Assembly: GCA_963669155.1 (NCBI GenBank)
Contig: OZ022583.1
Location: 5,408,658-5,472,657, forward strand
DNA length: 64,000 nucleotides
Source: Arbacia lixula
Lineage: Eukaryota; Echinodermata; Echinoidea; Arbacioida; Arbaciidae
Direction: 5' to 3'
The notes under the pieces: generated by a model
Database searches by the model: none
What the model saw: the letters and a program-made list of their open reading frames with translations, nothing else
What the model was told of the DNA's origin: nothing
Part shown: in pieces, positions 57,201-64,000 of the stretch
Layout: every line of letters begins with the position of its first letter
How positions within the stretch are numbered: position 1 is the stretch's first letter
Position numbers and translations under genes: made by a program

Positions 57201-60200
57201 TTCTTACTGTCTACAAGAAATTATCTTACGATATCCCCAGGTGTTGCTCATGTGCAAATATAACAAACAAAAACGTCAATTTGATTAAATTCTTAAGTCC
57301 TTACGCGTACAGTAGCCATTGGTAACGATGGTAATTGTAACTTGTATATGTATCAATTAGATAGAAACTGCGTGTAGGGAACAGTCGTATCGTTATGCAT
57401 CGCCCTTTCGACGTCCTGATTTTGTTTGCAGTCATGCCCGTTTCCGGTGTCATGCACAAGAACACCAGACCGGAGGCGGACACGACTGAAAATCAGATCC
57501 GATTGTGGCTGCAAGGCGTATCAAGGGACGACTTTTTCTTCCATGCGGTATGAAGAATTAGCCATCAATTAGGTGCATAATGATACTGCTCAGAACCATT
57601 TCAAACTCACCTTGTTGTCGCAACAGTAGCATCCCGAGTAGCACACGACATCCGCAACACCGATATCTGCTGATAGGTACTCCTGGCCGCACAGAACCTG
57701 GTGTTCGTGTGGACAATGTCGATGATCGGTATTCTCTGGACACACTTCAGTGTCTGCGTAATGAGACGAAGGGTTACAAACGACATTCTGAGGATATTGA
57801 ATATACGATGAACGAATGAGTATAATGCAAATGACATACTTTTGCGATTAGCCTTTTCTCGTCCTTTCAAAATGATTGTCGTAACCTTGTTTTTGTTCTG
57901 TATTATTCTTCAAATAGCTCTTAACGCTTTTTGTCTGAAAGAAATGTCTATAATTATCATGATATATTCAGTTAATGATATTCGTATATTTCAGTTTAAT
58001 CGGGATCACCATGTATTATAGACAGGAATGAAATACTGTCTATGGCTAAACATACCACAATCTTCGTATCCAGTCCATAGGACGATCTCCCCCTCGCGCG
58101 CACACTCGGAGATGTACGCCAGGAACGCCGGACACGTCGCCCGCTTTAACGCACTGCGAGTCGCTCTGCACCCCAGAGACACACAGTCGTCTTCGTACGG
58201 CCTGGATGGAACTAGGGGGTTACACTCCGCGAACGCGCTATCGAGACGTATCTCTTCGCACCTCTTGTAGACCTCGTCTTCGAAAATCATGTTGGTGTTG
58301 CAACGCCCGACGATGCTCGGCAGCATGGCGTCTGCGTCGGTGCACCACCACGTGACCCAGGATCTGGTGAAGACGTCGACGTTTGTAGTGTATACGTTGC
58401 CAGGAGTTGTGAAGTCGTCGCAGGCCTGTCCGTTGTAGAGTCCACATAAGCCCCAAATCTAGCGGAAGAGAAGACATCATCGGATATCTCATATTGTATC
58501 ACAAATCATTTGAAGAAAATCGCATATCACCACCTATTAAACTTCAACATCTGCATTCACCTCGGATTTAAATAATGTAGACCGAAATTAAGGATTTCAA
58601 ACTAAGCGATACAAATTATAATGCTTTGACAACATGGTTCTGCGTATTAGTCCAATTGCTATAACTTAGAAATGTTTTCTTTTGGGTTAATACAATGGCC
58701 GAAACCTCATGAAAATATAATCTAACTGTGAATGAAACAATGTATTGGGGAAAGCAAAAAGATACTTTCTTACCTTGAACGAGAGCGTCCCGGATGCAAC
58801 TACCTCGATTGTGGACCCCCAGTCCCATGTCACAGTCAAGCCAAAATTGGTTTTGATCAATAAATGGTTGTCCATTACATTCCTCGCTGAAACCCCGTAG
58901 TGCATAAGCAGAGGGAGCATGGTAGGCTTTGAACGGTAGACCACTCTGCGGTGTTTTTGGTAGAAGCTGTAACATGAGTACAACAAGATATTTCCAAGGG
59001 CACCCTGGCAAATACACACTATTTTGCTCATATTAATACTTCATTGAAAAGTCAAACGTTCATGTTTAGGCACGTGTATATCATGTATACATTTGCGTAC
59101 TTGCATCTACACGAAAAAAAAATGTTAGGTTCAATGCATGTCTATTGCCCCAAATCACTTCTAGTTTTGCAGAATATTATGACACGTTATATGGCCGGAG
59201 ATAAAGAATATTACTTATTTCGGCCGAAATATCAAGTGATACCCTTCCATTTTATGTGTTCTGAACCCATTTTATATAAGGTCATAGTATATAAATTAAT
59301 ACAGGATACATCTTGTAGCACGGGTAAAACCATGGGATGTATTTGTTGCTAAATGTGCATTTTGTATTGATATGCATAAAAACAAACATACATGACATAG
59401 GAACAGTGACATTTTCAGTCGAAATCAAAGTTGTCGAAGTTGTTTCGGGTGCACAGTTTATTGCAATATCCAATAAGCAAGTTCATAGTTGCAATGTGCG
59501 CATTGAACAGATTATTACTGGTACGAATGACCTCGGGCCAATTGTACCACTTTCAGAGTAAAATGGAAATTCTATAGATAGTGGACCACATTTATACCCA
59601 TTATAATGCAGATATGGCAACAGCGATTCAGCTCTGATAGGGTAGCAAAAGAACATTCCACCATGTGCACCTGATTCTATTGTTGGTATGGGCAAGCTGT
59701 AAAATAACACACCGACACAGCTTAGTGATCAAATCCCTAGTCGTTCTTAATTAAAGGTGATATTCATAGGAAATAAAATCAAATAAATATTGTTCATTTT
59801 AGAATTGAATAAGTTATTAAAGCAAATCATGCAGCTAACGTGCCATGAAAGTATTCAATTATGCGTTAAATGAAAGTTAAATTTCACTAAATTGACTCTC
59901 TTTCTGACGTACGCAATCGCCTAGGGAAAGTGGCGTTGTGTGTACTTCACAGCCGGGATAGGCTTCACAATGACCATTGTGTATCACACCTGTTAATCCA
60001 CTAGCAACTGCCATCACAGTTTCATTAACAATGCATGATGCTTCTGGCGGAAAAGAAGCTGCGGATTGGCATGTGTGATGCACAATAACGCCTCCCGTTT
60101 CTTACGTCAGACCTAAAGGCCGTTTAGGATGTCAAATTTGTCCCCGAGAATACGGTGATTGTTTTCACCCTAATTTCGCTTTTTGGAAAGTGATATATTG

Positions 60201-61815
60201 TTTGAATGTCACCCGAGCTCATTGTATGGCTTATAAGCTTTCTGTAGATGAATATCTTCATATTTTTGGATTTTCTATGAATATCACCTTTAAATTCAGC
60301 GGAATGTCCGACCACCGTGCAAATATGAACTGGCTTATTGTCTGAACATCTTAAGTGTAATAGCGCCACCATTGGACAAACCTCATGAGTTTTGAGTTTG
60401 TTCACCGCGTGTGAAGTGCAGATCTGTACACACATAAAGAGGATGTTCATGCGTTTTGAACTCTGGAACACACATCTAACATTAAATCGTCAATGAGGAG
60501 AGAACAGAGAGAAGAAGAAGAGGTACTGGGGTTGGGAGGAGAATGGAGACCATATACAGAAAGGAGATATCAAGTAGAAAGGAGAAGAGATTTAAGAGAA
60601 AGAGAGAGAGAGAGAAAGAGAGCGAGTGAGAGAGAGAGAGTGAGAAAGAGAGAGAGAGAGAAAGAGAGCGAGAGAGAGAGAGAGAGATGGAAAAAGAGAG
60701 AGAAAGATAGAGAGATAGAGTTGGAGAAAGAGAGAGGGAGAGAGGGAGAGAGAGGGAGAGAGAGGGAGAGAGAGAGAGAGAGAGAAAGCTAGAGAGAGGG
60801 GAGAGAAGGAGGAGGAGAAGAACAAGAACAAGAACAAGAAGAACGAGAAGAAATAGAAGACGAAAAGAAGGAGGAAGAGGAGAAGGAGGAGGAGGAGACG
60901 AAGAAACAAAAGAAGGAAAAGAAAGCAAACACATATTATGCATGCACCCGTATATGCATTTGGTACTGGGGACGACGAGTTGTAAATAAAAAATAAAAAG
61001 AGACTTGAACGCGGACCGATATTCAAAACTCCTCCGCACTTGAATTGATATTTATTCACATAGATATGTATCGTAATCTGCGTATACACTTTCGATGATT
61101 TCATATGAATGTTGCATATATTTCACTACTTACGTTAATTGTTCGTCATCGCCGGAGTCGTCAACGACAAGTATGAGGATAACGTTGCAATCCGTTGCAT
61201 CCGCGTTACACTTGCGTTCAAGTCGGAGGGAAAATTGAACTCCTGTCCTGTTCGTAGCTCCATCTGCGCTGAGGTCGTGTGTAGCCACCAGCGTATGTCC
61301 ACAGACCTAAAAATAGTTCAACAATTCAGGTTCAAATCCTTCTGGTTCCAAGATGTTTGTCTATCTTGGTTTTCATTTATTTACAGGATGGAACACGCTA
61401 TTCTTTCTACTATTGGGTGTATGCCTAAAAATTATTTCTAAAATTGCAATTACCCCGGAAAGCCCTTTTACTCAAATCTATCCGAACGGTCCTCACGGCG
61501 GACTACACATATTAATGAGTCAGCCTGACTGAGACTCTTATGCATTTGTTTCCATGTTATCGTGTCTTGATCCGTAAACTAGAAATAGCTTGCGTGGTGA
61601 AGTCTCTGCCCGATAAGGAGTGGGATGCAGGTTCAAATCCTTCAAGCTTAAAGATTTCTGTCTGACTTGTTTTCCACTCATTTATAGAATGGAGCACGCT
61701 ATATATATGCTTACCATTTCTTTTTAAAATGCAGAAAGGTTGTAATATTACTGACATGCTCACGTATGTAATGTGCATGTAATTTGTATTTATTAGCCCA
61801 CAAAATGAAACACAC

Positions 61816-61855
<40 letters not shown>

Positions 61856-63228
61856 AAGATAGTATTTGTGTTTGATTTGCAATATGAGGCAAAGTGTGGC
61901 GGAATAGCATAACATGAAGCAAATACTGGTTATTGTTCAAGAACTCTTGACCTGCAGTATAAAGGAAATAGTTGGTACTTAATTTTGTCAGCGATAACAT
62001 AACCAATCTGTTGTCGCTCATCACAGAGAAGTGATCATGATGTCCGAAGCATTCTATTTGGTGTTATGATTGATTATCTACACCACTATCTGTGATAACG
62101 AATACTGTGATAATTCTCCATACCGTGTTTAGTGTAAAGTCGCCCCAATACGCAACGCAAAGACACGGCCAGAATTATTTTGCGGTCTTATGTATTAGTA
62201 CGCAAGACCGGAAGAGGATATGAGTGAATAGAAGTGCCCGGATGTCCTTTGTACTGCACTATGGAACTATTTTTGCTCGTTATATGCGTTATGGAGAATT
62301 GGGTCACACTGTCACACTGTCTACCTCTCACTCCACTACGTTCACCGCACATTCACAAGATGATACGATGACAAACATGCATAATACAAGACGCATACCC
62401 TGCGATCGGTGAATGAGATGCCATCGAAGGTCCGGAAGAACGTCAGTTGACTTCCGGTGATATGGCAAGTAGCTGAGCAACCACCAGGGGACGCTGTGCA
62501 AGACCACGCCCCGCCCATGCAAATACTTCAAAGCAAATGAAGAGGACATCGAACAAGCATTGTGATGACGTAACCTTCAGTCTACTATTGTGATGAAAAA
62601 CAATTTAATGTAAAGCCTAAATGCTATTGATTATTGAATCTGCAATATGGATTCCAAAACATAATAATAGGCGTTCCAATATTTTGATTGCTTTGTTTGT
62701 TCTATACAAAAAGAGGAGTATGATCAGGGGCGGATGCAGTTTTTTGCCGGAGGGGGGGGGGGGGGGGGGAGGTAGTGGTGGGATATAAACATTAATTGCT
62801 ATGTGATATCTGTTAGAACCTAGCGCAGTCATCCTACATGAGCAAATATGAATGGATGACAACGTTTGACCATTAGTAGTCAAATGATATTCCATACTTT
62901 GTTTAACTAAGTGACAAATGTAGCAGTTCGATTTCCGGTTATGTACAAAATGTCTGATTCAATGTTTGTTTGAAGGGAAAAAATCAAATGATATCAAGCA
63001 AACCAAAATAAAATTATTAGACTTATATCAAAACAACTGAGGAATCAAATTGGTTTACGCATGTTTAAACATTGTATCAAAAGGGTCCTTAAGATCTTAG
63101 GTGATGAAATTACCAGTTATTGCAGTCGAGGTCGATTGTTTGTCCAATTGCGTAGTGAATATGGCGATGGACACAGTAACAATACTCCTTGGGCACACAG
63201 AGATCCATGTCTTCGTTCAAGAATTCAC
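38980..63228 (-). CDS. Gel-forming mucin (MUC6/MUC19/VWF-like), 5'-incomplete gene span
   Basis: Nineteen exons on the minus strand join in one uninterrupted frame, 9,014 nt or about 3,003 residues. The order is E1 end; D2 (VWD, C8, TIL, E); D' (TIL', E'); D3 (VWD, C8, TIL); a Pro/Thr/Ser domain of about 2,000 residues; VWC; C-terminal cystine knot. In known gel-forming mucins the knots dimerise the chains, D assemblies link them into multimers, and the PTS domain is densely O-glycosylated. A secreted mucus or coat polymer is therefore the expected role. The D1 VWD/C8 and signal peptide must lie beyond 64000. There is no D4. No tissue can be inferred. Confidence 0.93.
39288..40443. other. Intron 18 of the mucin
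   Basis: Contains an ATT repeat and a T run followed by a G run (39789-39841); otherwise nothing recognised. Confidence 0.7.
40444..40483 (-). CDS. Mucin exon 18: end of VWC domain
   Basis: A 40-nt exon encoding GTLELSADCCPTC; the CCPTC ending is the hallmark of VWC modules. Acceptor TACAG|GG, donor G|GTAAG. Phase 0 in, phase 1 out, matching both neighbours. Confidence 0.88.
41114..41215 (-). CDS. Mucin exon 17: VWC domain core
   Basis: 34 codons encoding PGDTFYISPCLEGYCSATDG then DTDCPARDCN. It follows directly on the NGEVYK end of the giant exon to give the usual VWC opening (C..NG..Y..G). Acceptor TACAG|CC, donor C|GTAAGG, phase 0 on both sides. Confidence 0.9.
41216..41881. other. Intron 16 of the mucin
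   Basis: AT-rich; a short GA repeat at about 41837-41866 lies just beyond the donor of the giant exon. Nothing else recognised. Confidence 0.7.
41882..48063 (-). CDS. Mucin exon 16: TIL3 plus giant PPSTQ repeat (PTS) domain
   Basis: A single 6,182-nt exon. It opens with the D3 TIL module (MCCTDESGKVYHTC, ETCITPNVEGCFCPSG, NGSCIE) and passes straight into about 1,990 residues built of the pentapeptide PPSTQ with rare variants (PPSPQ, PLSTQ, PSSPQ, PPSTK, HPSTQ). It ends with VVCRVNGEVYK, the start of the VWC. Two of every five residues are Ser or Thr next to prolines, ideal for mucin-type O-glycosylation. There is no cysteine inside the repeat. A non-repetitive island encodes FQPITTEP, QPRKYQRPST and SGLPPSTELPTT (about 43080-43260). 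Acceptor TTTCAG|AG, donor AAG|GTATTT. Confidence 0.95.
41975..47905. repeat. 15-bp coding minisatellite, about 5.9 kb
   Basis: The unit on the plus strand is GGTTGGGTGGATGGA or GGTTGAGTGGATGGA (15 bp). From about 42301 to 47340 the unit keeps the same register in every 60 bases, so insertions and deletions have been whole units. A 3-bp slip occurs at about 47368. The last 300 bp (41975-42300) are more variable and encode SPQ/SPPP forms. The plus strand is nearly free of C and full of G pairs and triplets. Unit number in the assembly may be wrong. Confidence 0.95.
48064..48456. other. Intron 15 of the mucin
   Basis: AT-rich; nothing recognised. Some reading frames of the repeat continue a little into it. 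Confidence 0.7.
48457..48613 (-). CDS. Mucin exon 15: second half of D3 C8 domain
   Basis: Encodes YYDRCLKDSVKCFRGSDCEC then MCDAVAVYAQRC and CISWRTNDFC. The pattern C.CMCDA...YA..C....C..WR...FC is very close to the D3 C8 of vertebrate gel-forming mucins. Acceptor TGCAG|GT; donor C|GTAAG in phase 1. Confidence 0.93.
48614..50369. other. Intron 14 of the mucin
   Basis: AT-rich. A short inverted phrase TCAGTGCTGACAA / TTGTCAGCACTGA lies at about 50168-50200. The phrase CACAGTGT recurs four times at 49148-49210. No exon was recognised. Confidence 0.65.
50370..50533 (-). CDS. Mucin exon 14: first half of D3 C8 domain
   Basis: Encodes FMESWETHLCIPTDPYEDES then CLETVEKLRQPWAEGVCSII and LSDTFASCHDV. 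W...C, C, C..I and F..CH..V are the canonical C8 landmarks. Acceptor CTAG|AC; donor GTT|GTAAGT in phase 0. Confidence 0.93.
50534..51221. other. Intron 13 of the mucin
   Basis: AT-rich; nothing recognised. Confidence 0.7.
51222..51365 (-). CDS. Mucin exon 13: end of D3 VWD domain
   Basis: Encodes GLSVLWNRRNMVLVNLADTY then KGKVCGVCGNFDDRSDNDF. The motif C-G-V-C-G-N-F-D is the CGLCG loop that ends every VWD domain, with V for L. The D-D-x-S-D-N-D-F stretch fits the calcium-binding loop seen in VWD domains. Acceptor TATAG|GT, donor G|GTATG. Confidence 0.94.
51366..51994. other. Intron 12 of the mucin
   Basis: AT-rich; nothing recognised. Confidence 0.7.
51995..52237 (-). CDS. Mucin exon 12: core of D3 VWD domain
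   Basis: Encodes AFCSYVLVTDGCFGQSNGEF then VETMQCGEIPVSCARTVHIE and a beta-rich stretch to AYTLVSRN. FCSYVLVTDGC is the conserved second strand of VWD domains and CG..PVSC.R.V pairs with it. Acceptor ATCAG|CA, donor G|GTAAT. Confidence 0.94.
52238..53070. other. Intron 11 of the mucin
   Basis: AT-rich; nothing recognised. Confidence 0.7.
53071..53136 (-). CDS. Mucin exon 11: start of D3 VWD domain
   Basis: A 66-nt exon encoding GSCMAYGLSSYTTFDGRDFS. C...G..SYTTFDGRDF is the standard opening of a VWD domain. Acceptor TGTAG|GT, donor G|GTATG. Confidence 0.93.
53137..53562. other. Intron 10 of the mucin
   Basis: Nothing recognised. Confidence 0.65.
53563..53612 (-). CDS. Mucin exon 10: E' module end
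   Basis: A 50-nt exon encoding CLCTAVSMWDCQPLTTA. C.C....W.C is the E' pattern that follows TIL' in VWF and mucin D' regions. Acceptor AACAG|CT, donor G|GTACC; phases match both neighbours. Confidence 0.88.
53613..53947. other. Intron 9 of the mucin
   Basis: Nothing recognised. Confidence 0.65.
53948..54191 (-). CDS. Mucin exon 9: D' (TIL' and start of E')
   Basis: Encodes ECPPGQNHTDCALPVTCENY, then DGDCTYGCACIEGTVLEPLT and NQCIPPEECPCYMLDQPYHV. CPPG..., C.YGC.C..GTV... and QC.P...CPC are the TIL landmarks. Position between E2 and VWD3 identifies it as D'. Acceptor TCAAG|AG, donor TG|GTACGT. Confidence 0.92.
54192..55515. other. Intron 8 of the mucin, with telomere-like tract
   Basis: At about 54661-54697 a degenerate GGTTAGGGTTAGGG-like tract of about 35 bp lies on the plus strand. 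A GC-rich patch spans about 54350-54440. No exon was recognised. Confidence 0.65.
54661..54697 (+). repeat. Short interstitial telomere-like repeat
   Basis: GGTTAGGGTTAGGGGCAGGG followed by TTAGGTTTAGGG, matching the animal telomere hexamer with errors. Too short for a chromosome end. Confidence 0.8.
55516..55562 (-). CDS. Mucin exon 8: E2 module end
   Basis: A 47-nt exon encoding TCSGGSLNCTSTECE, completing the cysteine-paired E2 segment. Acceptor TCCAG|CA, donor G|GTATG. Its two phases fit the flanking exons exactly. Confidence 0.88.
55563..56005. other. Intron 7 of the mucin
   Basis: Nothing recognised. Confidence 0.65.
56006..56118 (-). CDS. Mucin exon 7: TIL2 end and E2 start
   Basis: Encodes IYDDVSNQCVDPAACPCFDE then KGTIYQSGDNVYGPCSVC. 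NQCV....CPC and G..Y..GD.....C..C are the TIL/E boundary of D assemblies. Acceptor TTTAG|AT, donor TG|GTAAGG. Confidence 0.92.
56119..57610. repeat. Intron 6 of the mucin, with tandem, inverted and MITE-like repeats
   Basis: A 90-bp phrase (AAATTACAACTCGAATCAAG, then TTCGTGACATTCATCAATGA) occurs at about 56198-56290 and again at 56346-56437. A related inverted copy is at about 56760-56840. Between them lies a small MITE (56544-56646). Confidence 0.75.
56544..56646. repeat. About 103-bp MITE-like element, copy 1
   Basis: Ends are inverted: CATTGTGTATCACAC at left and GTGTGATGCACAAT at right. A second copy in the same orientation is at 59975-60086. Confidence 0.75.
57611..57753 (-). CDS. Mucin exon 6: TIL2 domain
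   Basis: Encodes DTEVCPENTDHRHCPHEHQV then LCGQEYLSADIGVADVVCYS and GCYCCDNK. It is cysteine-rich in the TIL position after C8-2. The GCYCCDNK ending differs from the usual EGC.CP.G, with a doubled cysteine. Acceptor CGCAG|AC, donor AAG|GTGAGT. Confidence 0.9.
57754..58055. other. Intron 5 of the mucin
   Basis: Nothing recognised. Confidence 0.6.
58056..58458 (-). CDS. Mucin exon 5: D2 VWD end and C8-2
   Basis: Encodes IWGLCGLYNGQACDDFTTPG, a linker with SWVTWWCTDADAM, then C8-2 with YKRCEEIRLDSAFAECNPLV and CPAFLAYISECAREGEIVLW ending YEDC. The loop reads W-G-L-C-G where families normally have C-G-L-C-G, so the first cysteine is lost. Acceptor GCTAG|AT, donor G|GTATG. The exon is noticeably GC-rich compared with its introns. 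Confidence 0.93.
58774..58966 (-). CDS. Mucin exon 4: D2 VWD, second half
   Basis: Encodes FYQKHRRVVYRSKPTMLPLL then NHLLIKTNFGLTVTWDWGST and IEVVASGTLSFK. The T.FGL.V.WD.G..I.V strand pair is typical for VWD just before the CGLCG loop. Acceptor TACAG|CT, donor AAG|GTAAG; ends in phase 0. Confidence 0.92.
59975..60086. repeat. About 112-bp MITE-like element, copy 2
   Basis: Same terminal inverted repeats and interior (AATGCATGATGCTTCTGGCG) as 56544-56646, about 3.4 kb apart in another intron of the same gene. Confidence 0.75.
60595..60905. repeat. GA-rich microsatellite region
   Basis: About 300 bp of GAGAGA with AAAGAGAG variation, then GAAGAACAAGAAG-rich sequence; nearly pure purine on the plus strand. 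Long frames across it (both strands) are low-complexity artefacts. Confidence 0.9.
61134..61306 (-). CDS. Mucin exon 3: D2 VWD core
   Basis: Encodes VCGHTLVATHDLSADGATNR then VQFSLRLERKCNADATDCNV and ILILVVDDSGDDEQLT. CGHTLVATHD corresponds to the C.Y.L..D strand of VWD. Acceptor TTTAG|GT, donor AC|GTAAGT in phase 2. Confidence 0.9.
61327..61440. repeat. Probable tRNA-derived SINE fragment 1
   Basis: Contains CAGGTTCAAATCCTTC (a near-consensus RNA polymerase III B box) followed by a tail with TTATTTACAGGATGGAACAC that matches the element at about 61590-61700. No A box is kept here. Confidence 0.6.
61588..61735. repeat. Probable tRNA-derived SINE copy 2
   Basis: An A-box-like TAGCTTGCGTGGT lies about 40 bp before the B box GGTTCAAATCC. 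The shared tail AGAATGGAGCACGCTATATA follows. The layout (A box, B box, unrelated body) is that of a tRNA-derived SINE; a full tRNA fold is not present. Confidence 0.6.
61811..61853. repeat. (CA)n microsatellite
   Basis: About 42 bp of CA repeat with one CG interruption, in intron 2 of the mucin. Confidence 0.95.
62399..62525 (-). CDS. Mucin exon 2: E1 end and start of D2 VWD
   Basis: Encodes CMGGAWSCTASPGGCSATCH then FFRTFDGISFTDRR. C...G.W.CT...C...C joins the E1 end to F.TFDG..F, the opening of VWD2. Acceptor TGAAG|TA, donor AGG|GTATGC, phase 0. Confidence 0.92.
62526..63113. other. Intron 1 (within window) of the mucin
   Basis: Holds a poly-G run of about 19 bases (62752-62770) in a phrase like GGGGCGGATGCAG that recurs in spirit at 2930-2960; nothing else recognised. 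Confidence 0.65.
63114..63228 (-). CDS. Mucin exon 1 of window: end of TIL1 and E1 start
   Basis: Encodes EFLNEDMDLCVPKEYCYCVH then YAIGQTIDLDCNNC. FLN..D.CVP...C.C and G..I..DCN.C are the TIL/E junction of a D assembly, here the end of D1. It starts in the middle of a codon after TTATTAG, so earlier coding exons lie beyond 64000. Confidence 0.9.
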
Positions 63229-64000
63229 CTAATAACAACAAGAGGTGACAAATCAATACATCTTTTCATAAAATAAACCAATGAAATATAGATGGTTGGC
63301 ATTGTACTGCTCATATGTTGCACATCTAGACGCATTACTCAATTCAGAATATTGTATAGAGGTAACAAATGTCTAAAAATCATCCAAACACGTTTATCAA
63401 AAATTGGTTAAAACTGTTTTGTTCCTTTAGCCGTTGTCAAACATCAAATCAAACCAATGATTAAGACACACCTCGAAAACATATACTTAGTTTAGTATGA
63501 ACATTTGGTTACAGTTCGATATACCGAAGGTTCGTTTATTCTAAAAGTTCGTTATTCCGAAGTTCATAATTCCGAAACACGTAAATTGCCTGCACGTCGA
63601 TGCTCGTTAGTCTGAAAACGAAAAAGGGTTCGTTAATCCGAGCATTTGACGCGTAACGTTCGGAATAACGAACCTTCCGAATAACAAGTGCTTCCCGAAC
63701 ATTTAAGTATGAAATAACACAACGTAATCATTATTCAATTGTTAAACGAAAGCTTTGTTTATAGCTACATACATTTGTTTAGCTACACATATAACTCATT
63801 GAATTGAAGGTCGACATTCCCAACATCTTATTTAAAAAACAAAAGAAAAATAAATCTTCGAACAAAATCCTCATTCTATCATGATCATGACATCAGACGC
63901 TTCTAACGCATGTAAATATATTTTCCTTTACTATGTACTCATCTTTCATGTTCATATACTGCTTTTATCACTTATATTTCTCTCTCATTATTCTTATGAA
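63229..64000. repeat. Probable mucin intron with foldback repeat
   Basis: Between about 63516 and 63686 the phrases GTTCGTTATTCCGAA and TTCGGAATAACGAAC occur in opposite orientations around a short centre, a foldback repeat with internal direct copies. No exon was recognised in this interval. Confidence 0.65.

Larger units (their letters stand above)
58967..61133. other. Intron 3 of the mucin
   Basis: Contains a MITE-like copy (59975-60086) and a long GA-rich tract (60595-60905). A 75-residue frame at 59483-59710 could be spliced in phase but has no VWD features and ends in a stop, so it is treated as non-coding. Confidence 0.65.

Noticed and set aside
59483-59710. 75-residue minus-strand frame as a possible extra mucin exon (acceptor TTTTACAG, phase would fit)
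   Set aside because: It has no VWD-like pattern, runs into a stop with no donor that continues the domain, and exon 3 joins exon 4 (58966) sensibly without it.
60482-61104. Long frames of 170-185 residues over the GA tract
   Set aside because: These are low-complexity artefacts of a purine-rich microsatellite.

Overview
This window is animal nuclear DNA. Its genes are split by introns with GT/AG borders and consistent phases, it is AT-rich, and it is full of non-LTR retrotransposon debris, foldback elements and microsatellites. The two real genes are a monocarboxylate-transporter-like SLC16 protein and a secreted gel-forming mucin. Together with the repeat style (poly-G runs, foldback elements, high divergence between near-identical copies) this suggests a highly polymorphic marine invertebrate, perhaps an echinoderm such as a sea urchin. 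The species is inference and was not checked.

Layout. (1) 1-3000: repeats only, with a 400-bp palindrome. (2) About 3000-18775 and 19066-29310 are two near-identical direct copies of one region, separated by a 200-N assembly gap (18866-19065). They carry LINE fragments, hairpins, a palindromic element and, near the end of each copy, a first coding exon of the transporter (16326-16557 and 26340-26571). Copy 1 alone has two Tx1/L1-type LINEs in opposite orientation plus a solo-LTR-like element (10466-16107). Copy 2 alone has a 706-bp non-autonomous DNA transposon with an 8-bp target duplication (23729-24434). The pair is either a real tandem duplication giving two alternative first exons, or two haplotypes scaffolded end to end. 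(3) 26340-35757, plus strand: the transporter in four exons (468 aa), with a decayed Tc1-like transposon in intron 3. (4) About 35850-38860: convergent intergenic spacer with no recognised gene. (5) 38980-63228, minus strand: 19 exons of a gel-forming mucin whose 5' end lies beyond the window. (6) 63230-64000: probably more mucin intron, with a foldback repeat.

The mucin exons join in one frame (9,014 nt, about 3,003 aa). The domain order is end of D1, D2 (VWD-C8-TIL-E), D' (TIL'-E'), D3 (VWD-C8-TIL), a proline/threonine/serine domain of roughly 400 PPSTQ-like pentapeptides in a single 6.2-kb exon, one VWC, and a C-terminal cystine knot. This is the plan of vertebrate MUC6/MUC19-type and VWF-related polymers, without a D4 assembly. 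The most notable points are the giant 15-bp coding minisatellite that keeps its period for about 5 kb, a tryptophan in place of the first cysteine of the D2 CGLCG motif, and the duplicated transporter first exon. All exon borders were read by eye; there is no transcript evidence.
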